A stretch of 21,391 nt of DNA. It comes from Elysia marginata. Lineage: Eukaryota > Mollusca > Gastropoda > Plakobranchidae. How positions within the stretch are numbered: position 1 is the first letter of the stretch; each line of letters begins with the position of its first letter. Both the position numbers and the translations under genes were made by a program. A model generated the notes under the pieces. It worked only from the letters and a program-made list of their open reading frames with translations. It had not been told where the DNA came from and searched no databases. Below are positions 1 through 10,388 of this stretch, piece after piece. The stretch spans positions 50,003 through 71,393 of the forward strand of contig BMAT01013446.1 of assembly GCA_019649035.1 (NCBI GenBank). The letters are read 5' to 3'.

Positions 1-411
1 CTACTACTACTGCAACTACTACTTATACTACTAATGTTATAACAAAGTTAGAATGATAGATAGACCTTAGCCTAATGTGAGTAAGGAAAGATACTTTTTG
101 TTCCTTGTCTAGCCGTTTCAGATTTTTTATGGGTATTTATGATGCATGCAGATATATTATTGATATGCGTTTCTCACGCCACATTCAGATTTTTATCTGA
201 GGGGTCATATTTTGCATGCACAAGATGATGAATGTTAATGGAACGAGGGGAGATGAACGATATAATAAATGTGAGAGGATAACAAACAACGAAAATGGGG
301 CGACGGAGTAAGGAAAAATAGAAGATATTAAGAAAAGCAAAGAATAAAGATTTCAGTTAAATAAAGTCTAGAGAGACATGTGGAGAGAAATAAAATAGAG
401 AGAGAGAGAGC

Positions 412-447
<36 letters not shown>

Positions 448-501
448 CCAAGAGAAACAGACAGACAATATGCAATCCGACAGAAAAAGAGACAGAAAGA
501 G

Positions 502-547
<46 letters not shown>

Positions 548-1042
548 CGGAGAGTTAAAGAGAGACAGGGAGAGACAAATACCGAAGGAAAAAATAAGAA
601 AGAAAATAAAATAAGAGTAAAAATCGTAAGGAGATAACAAATAGAGACGACAAATAAAAGCAGATTAACATACCTAGAGAAGAAGTAGAAAGAAATCGAC
701 TAATCTAAAAAGAAATGGAAGCGAAAAAAAAAAAAAGAAATGCGTGAAAAAGTAGATGTGCTAGGGTATTTTTGGAGACACTCGTCGATTTAGTTTACTG
801 CTAAACGTGAATCGTCTTTTACCTTATCTAATACGGTAAAATTCTTTCAAACTGAATTTAGTGAAATGTTCATTTTTTATTGTTTGAAACAGATTTTAGA
901 TTAACCAGATTAATTTATAAAAAAAAACCTAAATACAGTAACATTGAGGTTATGGAAAATAATTTTGATTAAATAGGTTTAACGGTTGATCACATTTTAA
1001 CCACGCACGACTTTCACTGTATCTATTTTTTTTCTATAACAG
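1..1042 (+). other. Upstream intron end (or 5' flank)
   Basis: This stretch starts with CTA/ACT-rich sequence, holds the GA microsatellite, and ends in a T-rich acceptor tract before exon A. No segment encodes recognisable cytochrome b5 residues or the linker that should precede exon A, so it is read as the 3' part of an intron whose upstream exon is outside the window. Confidence 0.7.
396..576 (+). repeat. (GA)n microsatellite
   Basis: There are two nearly pure GA blocks (about 397-447 and 500-541) joined by purine-rich sequence, ending near 576. Open frames through it on either strand are Arg/Glu or Ser/Leu low-complexity translations, not genes. Confidence 0.95.
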
Positions 1043-1240
1043 ACAGAGCTAATGAAGGACTTCCGGGAGTTGCGCGCGACTGTCGAGAAAATGGGCCTGT
1101 TTCGCGCAAGCCCGTTGTTTTTCGGGCTGGTGATGTTCCAGATCCTTGCTTTCGAGTTCGGGGGTTGGTTTATCGTGTACTACTTCGGAGCATCCTGGCT
1201 CGCCCTGTTGGCGGCTTCACTTCTGCTGGTTACAGCTCAG
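1043..1240 (+). CDS. FADS: Exon A: stem and first membrane hairpin of the desaturase
   Basis: The exon is 198 nt and encodes 66 codons, ending in phase 0. The acceptor is a T-rich run followed by AACAG, and the donor is CAG|GTGAGA. The peptide contains the family signature [13 protein letters not shown], then two hydrophobic segments separated by a short loop. A second AG four bases downstream (1045-1046) could serve as an alternative acceptor, so the first one or two residues are uncertain. A methionine at 1052 is internal and not the true start, because homologues continue upstream into cytochrome b5. The donor lies inside the target-site duplication of a SINE that begins about 10 bp into intron 1. 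Confidence 0.93.
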
Positions 1241-2081
1241 GTGAGAACGACCAGCTCTGTGGCCTAGCGGTAAGACACTCGCTCAGAGATCGGGAGGTGC
1301 GTAGTTTGATCCCCGGCCGAGTCAACCCAAGAACTTTAATAATATTGGTATTAGCAGCTAATCCGCCTAGTGTCAGGCATTATGGATTTAGTGTTAAGTC
1401 TGGTGGCCCGGTGTCAGAATAATGTGACTGGGTGTGGTGTATGCAAGCGCTCCTTACATCACAGTGTGGCAGACGCTTGCAACTGTCCACAGCGCTGTCT
1501 CTGATAATTATAGCCTAGTAGTTGAAAAGAGACGTTAAAATTCAAACAACCTAACCTAACCAGGTAAGAACATTTCGTCTCTCGCAGCCAGTGGGAATAG
1601 GTCGGATGTAGAAAATTTCACGTTACAGGGTGTTAATATTTTGAACAACGCATTTTTTTCTGATCCTCCAGACTAGCGGTCGAAATTGTATTAGATTATT
1701 AAGTTTTTGTGGAGATTTATTAGACACGCTTTTCGTTTTCAGATTCTTATGTTTAAAAACCCGCTTTTAAAAGGCGCATACTCAAACTAAAAATTTTGAC
1801 CATCTACCCATTCGCACAGGTTTTAACACAATATTAAATTGTCCAATTATTTAGTTCAAAGATTAAGAACGGGTGAAAGATAGCTTTGTTTGTAACTTGC
1901 TTTCACAGTTGTAAACCATATGATGCATTGGCAGAACTTTCACTCCACTTCCTTCATAATTATGCACTTAATCTGTGTCTTTACTGTCTCTTAATCTTGT
2001 TCTCTTGCTTTTAAGACAATCCAATGCGACCATATGTCTCTCTCTACTCTGTCTCTGTCTGTCTCTCTCTTTCTCTCTTTC

Positions 2082-2117
<36 letters not shown>

Positions 2118-3169
2118 TTTTCCATGCTTCTGTTGCTTGTTATGGTCTTGCTTTAATGGCCGCACAATTTTTACTGCACTGCAAGGAAACAATTTATAAT
2201 AATGTATTTAACAAAACAAAAAACAACATAAAAAACAATAGAACGAGGCGGAACAATAATACATTTAGTATTTTCTGATTTTAGATTTCTTCTTTACTCC
2301 AAAGCAAATTTACCTTTGGACAAGAAGGCCATCGCGAATGCATAGTATGTAGCCTATCATAGAATGAAAGATCTGAAGTTTAAACTCGTGATTGTGTAAG
2401 GGAAAATTAGAAGATAAACATTGAATCCCAACTATTCCGAGTTTGGTCAGGCTCTATTGTTAGCTTTATTAGTGATCTCTAATCGAAAAGGTACAGAACA
2501 AAACAAAAGTTTCTAATAAGTATGAAGTAGTGTCAACTATCATTTGTGTAGGTCTGAAGAGGTGGTAAGTATTACCCATAAGCCCTAGGTATGGAGGATT
2601 CAAAGTATTTACCTGGCCTCATATTCAGAGTTTGTTATACCATGCACCGAAAAAAGGCTCTTTTAAAATTTTTGTTTGCGACGTCGCTTCCTTTTTTTTT
2701 ATTGTCCTCTACATTATTAAATTTTGCGCACCGTGCATTGTCATGCGCGCATGTTCTAACTTTTGGATTTAATTAATTGTAGCTGAGTGGGTAGTGATTT
2801 ATTTTATTCAGCTGGGGCCTATATCACCTCCTAGTCTTAGTATTACTTTTATTCGCTTCTGCACTTTTGCTTAGTTTTAAATACTCTTAACAAATAGGGT
2901 CGTGAAAAATGAAAGTCTCTCATCTTCACTCCCTTTAACCATCAGGGAAGCTAAATCAATAGAACTGTTTAAGAAACAGTTAAAACACTATCTTTTATTG
3001 CAAGCATATTTCTAGGTATACATTTTAAACCTGTAACTCCTTTTGATTTGTCACGTTAGATAAACTTAAATGTACTTATGTTGTCGTGAATATCATTGTA
3101 TTTATTAGCATTTGTGAACCACATAGAGCAAACTCAATTGTTATGGATATGCGGTATATAAATTCAATA

Positions 3170-3221
<52 letters not shown>

Positions 3222-4160
3222 TATAAGTGTGCTGCGGTGGTTACACTAAAAGCAGTATCATCGCAACTATCAGTAATATTTTATCTTTTCTTGCTTTTTT
3301 ACGACACTAGTATGGTCTGAGAGTGTAAGCGGAAGATTTTATTGATTTTCTCGCTTCGAACAAACTTTAAAGATGTCCCAGCAAGTTTTCATGTTTATTT
3401 AAAAGCGGTGCGTTTTTTAAAAAAACTCTTTAAAAACATAATGTGTTTAACCGAACGAGTATGAAGGAGTATGATGAGTTTATGTCTTAATTAGAAAAAC
3501 CTCTATCCACTTTTTATAAATTTTTTTTATAATCCTGTAGTTTTATTTCTCCCGTTGAGAAGTACGGTTATATCTCTGGCGTAAGACCCACGTTTGAAGC
3601 TGCAATTAAAAAAAAAAGAAAAAAGAAAAACGGACAGCTCTATAGGTCTGCTTTAACTGACATCCTGCCTCTTACAGCTAGCAGTACGAGTTCGATTCCC
3701 ATTTTGCTCACCGGCTCTGTGGCCTAGCGGTAAGACACTCGCCCAGAGATCGGGAGGTGCGTGGTTCGATATCCGGTCGATTCATACCAAGGACTTTAAA
3801 ATTGGTATGAGCAGCTTATCCGCCTAGTGTCTGGCATTATGGATTTAGTGCTAAGTCTGGTCGGCCCGGTGTCAGGATAATGTGACTGGGTGTGGTGTAT
3901 GCAAGCGCTACTTACACCACAGTGTGGCAGCAGGCTTTCAATTGTCCCCAGTGCCGTCTCTGATACCACCTCGAAGTTGACAGGGACGTAAAAACTCAAA
4001 CAACCAACCAATCCCATTTTGCTCATTTTCCGACTTGTTCCATAAGATTCATTTTTTTCATAATATAAGATAAGACAAGATACAGTTCTTAAGTAATGTA
4101 GCTGTTAGTTTTTTTCTGTTGCTGATTTATCTACTTCTAGTTGTTGTAATCCCCACCCCC

Positions 4161-4203
<43 letters not shown>

Positions 4204-7200
4204 GTCTCTCTCTAGGCACAAGCAGGATGGGCCCAGCACGACTACGGCCACCACTCAGTATTCAACAACTCCAAAGTCAACAAGTATATTCACATCTTCT
4301 TGCTGAATTTCTTCAAGGTAGGCCCATACAATAAATTGCCATCTGTGTTTCAAGTTACCACTCTAAAATTATACCTTCCCGTTTGTGCTAGAAATGTGAG
4401 GAAATCAGATTAAATCAGACAAATTTCTGTTTAGATTAAAACCTTGCAAAGTAACGATTTTTTGTTAAAAAAAAAAGCAACAGCAACAAAAAAAAAACAA
4501 ATCTCAGGATTCATAAAAAGCTACGCGTATAGATTTGCATCTTATTAGACAGCATAAACTACACGTCTTGTTTGTTTGTCAAATACACTCTACCGCACGC
4601 GTGCCTTATGGCTCAGCCTTTCGCTGCATTAATTAAATGTGCGATTTTGTTCATTATAGAATTAACTTTCAGTATGTCTTTAAAATCTAATAAAGCCTAA
4701 ACCACCACTTTAATTTGCAGTATGGAACTGATGCTTTCTGAATACATTTAAACTTTAAATAAATATATATTTTGTCTTGTTCGATATGTTCTTCACTTTC
4801 TTTTTAGGTGAAAAGTCATTACCAAAACTCTCAAATCAGCTATTATTTTATCCTATTTCATTCTCCAGGGTGTATCATCGTCCTGGTGGAACTACAGACA
4901 CTACCTCCACCATGCCAAGCCCAACACAATCAAGAAAGACCCGGATATACGACTGGACGTTTTCTTCCTCACAGGAAAAGTTTTGCCCGTTGAGGTAAGT
5001 TTAGATAACGAAGAGTTTTTCTCATTCGAGAAGATGAGACAAGATAAACTTTATTTAATATAACAAGGACACTTTGCCTTGGATATATACAAGTGTACGG
5101 ATCTTACGCATGATAATGCTGCTGTGGACAAAAGAATTGCAGTATCTCTCCTATGGTTTACACTGCAGATACTGCTGTTCGTTTTTCCTGAGCAGAATGA
5201 TAGATAACGTGTATAAATTGTATAAATTTGTATATACTTCTTTACATCGTAGTACTTAAGTTTTGGAAATATTAAGGGCGAATCTTGTTTTTTTTTTTTT
5301 TTGATGCTTTGTTTTGCAATCTTTGCGGTTCAACATCTCCAATGTTTTTCTGGTTGATTTGTTTCAGTATGGGAAGAAGAAGAAAGGTTTTATGCCCTAT
5401 GAAAAGCAGCACCATTACTGGTTCTTTGGTAAGTTTTGTTACGTAATGGTTTCTTTGACATCTCTCTCTCTTTCTCTCTCTCTCTCTTTCTGTCTCTCTT
5501 TCTCTCTCTCTCTTTCTGTCTCTCTCTCTCTTTCTCTTTCTCTCTCTCACACACACACACACACAAAAACCACAATGTCATTTTCCCCGTCAACTCTCTG
5601 TATGTCTCTCTTTAATCCTCCCCCTTCCTTTTCTCTCTCTGCCTCTCTTTATTATTTCCTTTCGTGGTTTTCTCTCTCTTTTTTTGACATACATTACACA
5701 AATCCTCTCTCCATCTTTTTTTTTCTTTCTTTCCCTGTAAATGTATTGTTATACTATTGATCAACATATTTTGTCTTGTGGAGCGTACGCAACAATGGCA
5801 CAGTGTATAGTTATAAATAGATCTTTCCGTCTCAGTTTCAAAATTACTTATTTTATGTATTACTTCAAACACTGATGGTTCTCGATTTTCAACTATTCCT
5901 ATCTAAATCCGATGGGTGCCAAATAGAACAATGAATCATCTAGAGAAAAGAATTTTTTAATCAAAAGATCAATCAGTCAAGGAATTAGTCGAACAATCTT
6001 AAACGTGCATAAGATTGTACGTTTTGTTAGGATGCTATTTTTTCAATAGATGATTGGAAAGCTATGGGATAATATCGTCGTTATCTATTCGTAATTTGCC
6101 TTAATCTACTTAATTGAAAATAGCACGTCCGCCCTAACTTTTGATAAAAACTTAATCTTTACCTATCAGATCCCAATATTTCTTATTGATGATAAGTTAC
6201 TGTTAATTTGTCGACACTTAATTTTCTTTAGAAGTCAGTGTGGCATATTCATCACATGATAGGTTTATCAAATGATTTACTTAGCGTTGAAATCAATGGA
6301 CACCCCTGTATCGAACAAAGTAGGCCTCTATTTCTAAAACCACCAAATCAAATCACTCGGCCTCAGTGATGATATTACATCTTTAGGTTTTTTTTTTTGT
6401 AGTCGCTGGCATTTCGTCTAGAGCGACGGTATATTACACAAGATACAACTCTTTTGAGTAAGCAGTATAATATATACCAACAGCTTGCCCTCTTGCGAAT
6501 GGTATTCTGAGATCGTGTAGGGTATCATTCAAATAATTGATGGTCCTCCATAAGAGATATGTCAGATGGTGACATATTGTTTTATGCTTTTGTTTTTTTT
6601 TCCTTCTTTCTGTCCTCCAGTCTTGCCCCCATTGCTGCTGCCGCTATATTTTCATTACGAGGTGCCATACTATTTGTGGTCAAGGAGAAATTATGTGGTA
6701 AGTGCTTAGACTGGATCGGGAACGGCATTTTTTTTATTATTAATTATACTTATTGAGTTATTCCTTTCGAGAAATGTGGCTTCGTTACTCAGTGCAACTG
6801 TGTTGCCACAAAGCAGAGCCACTAATGACTAATGCCCCTGCGGGCCAGTACATTTGAAAACCACTTTTGACCTATACGCAGGGCTTTGCGGGCGCATATC
6901 ACAAATTCAAGCATTGGCTGTAGCTGGGTACTCATTTTACTGGAGGGTGGACTAGGGAAAGTTTGGGTAAATTGCTTTATCAAGGCAATTGCAACATGAC
7001 ATTTTTATTGTACATAACTGCATATATATAGGCTAAAGGTCTTAAGAATACACTGAAAGGGAAAAAAAAACAGTCGTCAGGTGATAAAACGTAAGATTTC
7101 CGCACAGTTTTTGAACCTTTTATTAGATCCAATTCGATATGGTCTGTTACTATATCACTAAATTAAACTATTTAATACAGACCCTCAAATCGTTACAACT

Positions 7201-10200
7201 TACAACCTATCTTTCCACTTTCACTTATTCACATAAGTATCTTGTGGTAGATAAAGCAAACTCAGAGGTGTTTGAACTTTGCACAAAGCGATATTTTAGT
7301 ACATGTTCTAGTAAAAACAATCAGTGGTATCATGATTTTTACAGCTGATATACAGCTGTTGTTCCTAATTAATAGACCAAAGATAAAGCTTTTTAAAACT
7401 CTTTAACGCACGTGTTAAAAACCTGTGTTATCACTGTTCAATAGTTCAAGGCTTCGTGTGCAATTGGTATCAAAGGTCATGTGGGTTGTATTGAAAAAAC
7501 AACAAAGAACACCTACGATGCATGGCACACAACCCTGGGTAAAGCCCTTGAATTAAAGTCTAAATTTAAAGGTATGCGTCCAGTTTGTAGGGGTTCTTTT
7601 TCCCCACATAGGTTTAGGGTTTATGTAACCAAAGTATGCGAATTGGTTAGGTTTTTTTGTCTGGGTAGCCGGTTACTATTACTGCTCGTCTTATCAGATG
7701 TGAGCTTGAGATAGATTCTAACCCCACACTCTAAATTGAACTCGAAGGGAGTGCAGAGAGAAGAAAAAAAATGAAAGGGAATGAGAGATAGCTAGAGATA
7801 AAGAGAAATAAAGAGAGAAAAAGAGTAGGAGAGAGATAGAGGAAGCCAGGAGAGGAGGGAGGGAGTTCGAGGCACGGGTAGAAGAAAAGAAAAAACTAGA
7901 ATGTAGGCAGGACTAGGAGAGGAAAGTGGTAGGGCGGGAGGGGGGTGAAGATTATTTTTTTTTAAGTTTCAGATAGGACGTAACAAGGAAAAGAAAATTG
8001 AACTTTTTCAAAAAGAAAAAAAAAGCTTGTGGTAAAAGCTAATCTTTAATCATTGTGTCAATGTTATTGATGTAACAAGGTTCTGTTTTGTATCTCTCAA
8101 TCTCCAGGAAATGTTTTGGATGGCGAGCTTCTTCGTGCGCTACGTGGTGATGTTTAAACCTTTCCTGGGAGTAGGAGGAGCCCTCACTTTTTACCTGTTT
8201 GTCAGGTGAGAGAGAAATAAACGACAGAGGGAGAGGGAGGAAGGAGAGAGAGAAAATAGAGAGAGGGAGGGAGGGAGAAAGAGATAGAGGGAAGGAGGGA
8301 GAGAGAGGGAGGGAGAGGGAGAGAGAGAAAGAGAGGGAGAGAAAGTCAGGGAGAGAGAGAGAAAGAGAGGAAGAGAGAGAGGGAGGGAGAGAGAGAATGT
8401 GAGGGAGAGAGAAAGAGAGGGAGAGAGAAAGAGAGGGAGAGAGAGAGAGGGAGGGAGGGAGAGAGAGGCAGGCAGACATAAAAAGTGAGAGAGAGTATTG
8501 CAGTATACAAGGGCGAATGGTTATTTAAAAAATTTAGGAATTTAAAATTTAAAAAAAATCAAATTGCGGAGCAGGGCTGACTTCAGATTTTCATATAGTG
8601 GTCAGTAACGACGAGAAAACGGCAAAGAATATGATTGTGCTGTAAGGACGATATAAATTAAACGTCCTAGAATCTATGAGGTTTTAGTGCTGTTAAAATC
8701 AATGGAACTTAGATTCCCCAAGTTTCTATATACATATGCTAAAAGAAAAAAAAATAGAGACTTAGGTGACATTATTTCATAAGACCTGAACCAGTCAAGG
8801 CCGACGGGTCCCTCAACTGAAAGTGTAAACCTTACACTCTATCGAAGGCCAGGATGTTGTAGTCGAAAGTCTGCGTGGATGGAGAGAGTGAGGAGTCCTT
8901 TCTGTTGTGGTCCGCGACCTCTTGACGACTGGCCGAGATTCGAACCGGCGTGCCTGCCCACCAGGACGTCAGGGACACGAACCTCGCGATCTTAACCACT
9001 GAGCCACCTGAGTCTCGATAGAGGGCGCTGTTTTAATATACATAAAGAAAGTTTGACGCGCCCCTCTGTGCTAAATTTAAACGGCGTTAAAATTGCGTCT
9101 CATTGGCTTAGAAGTGGTGTTATGGTGACGTTCTGAATAGTGGGGCTGATCTATTTTTAGAAGAGGCAGTGATTAGCCAGTGAGTCTTCAGTACAATGAA
9201 TGAAACAATGGTACGCTCTCAAATGAAAAAAAATATGCGCTGCATTTAATGGCAGAAATTGTGAATTTTTCCCGTTAGTGCGAATTTGTGTCGAGGTGGA
9301 AAAAAGAACGCCACAAGCGGCAAGACGAAGAAGGAAATGAAAAATTTTTTTTCTCCACAAATGTTATGGATTACATTATTTTCTCTGAATCGTATGGTTC
9401 CGAAACTGAAGAAATCGCCGGGTTTTGACATTCAGAATGTACCATCCCAGGGTGATTTTAAGCAATGAATCTTTGTTCTATTAACTAAACACTTAAAACT
9501 TTCAGAAAAAAAAAGAGAAATATCTAGATAATATTATAGATCTAAACTTGACTATTTTTTAAACTTATACTTGAATCAGAGATTCTAGAATTTAGATCAA
9601 GAGATCTAATTTTAGCGTTGATTAAATATACCACAGTCTATGCTTCTATAATTTTTTAAATGAACAGGTGTCGCAGTAGAGCTGTGTGGATAAGCAAGTC
9701 AAGTATTTTACACTTGTTTTGTCACTATTTGTAGAGCTAAAATATATACCTTACTTGAAAAAATTTGACTTGCTTGTAATCTTGTTAATGTGAGTCACAG
9801 CGAAAGCCTTGCGGCTAAATTAAGCAACGCTACAATTAAAAAGTAGATTAAGTTAATGAAGCTGGCCACGAATATTTTGTTTGTACAAAAGTGTCACCGG
9901 AGATCTACATCTAAATCATGATAGATAGGAGCTGTCTGACGAAATAAAGTTTTTGTAGCAGTATTCATAACGAATTGAGTATCTGAAAGAGGCGAAAATT
10001 AGCAAAAAGAAAACACCCGATGTTTACAATGCCTCAGGTTTGAACACGATACTGATGTAACAGTAAGACTAATTCATTTAAATTTAGATCTAATTTTTTT
10101 TTTTTTGCGGTGCTTTTCCAAGCTTTACATTGCTGATGCCAGATATCCACAAATAGGCGTCATAGAATGAAATCAAGTCTAGGTCTATCAAATAATTATC

Positions 10201-10352
10201 GTAACTTCTATGCCTACGGAAAATGACTTTTCTTTGTAAGTAGAAGAAGTGGTAGCTCAAACTAAAAAAAATTAAACGCTTAGCAACATGAGAGAGAGAG
10301 CGAAAGAGATAGAGAGAGAGAAAGAGAGAGAGAGAGAGAGNNNNNNNNNNNN

Positions 10353-10388
<36 letters not shown>

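Larger units (their letters stand above)
1241..4215 (+). other. Intron 1 (2975 bp)
   Basis: The intron is bounded by GTGAGA and CTCTCTAG. It holds SINE copy 1, a CT microsatellite, a LINE 3' end with a (TTA)n tail, SINE copy 2 nested in an older tRNA-like fragment, and a CT microsatellite that abuts the acceptor. The remaining sequence is unremarkable AT-rich DNA with no open frame resembling a protein. Confidence 0.9.
6698..8107 (+). other. Intron 5 (1410 bp)
   Basis: It contains a possible degenerate retroposon fragment at 6870-6995 and a purine-rich tract at 7741-7950. The other parts are AT-rich with no recognisable content. The acceptor is CAATCTCCAG. Confidence 0.88.

Noticed and set aside
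380..640. Open frames rich in Arg/Glu or Ser/Leu over the GA/CT repeats (also at 1968-2278, 5272-5872, 8039-8479, 12826-13267)
   Set aside because: They are six-frame translations of microsatellites. No conserved domain or gene context supports them.
1251..1325. Functional tRNA gene at the SINE head (also 3711-3785, 8936-9016, 17363-17431)
   Set aside because: No complete cloverleaf with a paired acceptor stem is seen, and each is either joined to a SINE body or too degenerate.
1165..1422. 85-residue frame crossing exon A and the SINE
   Set aside because: It is out of frame with the desaturase and ends in SINE sequence.
7932..7946. Possible G-quadruplex in GGGCGGGAGGGGGG
   Set aside because: Only three separable G-runs are clear, and the fourth would need a split of one run with no loop.
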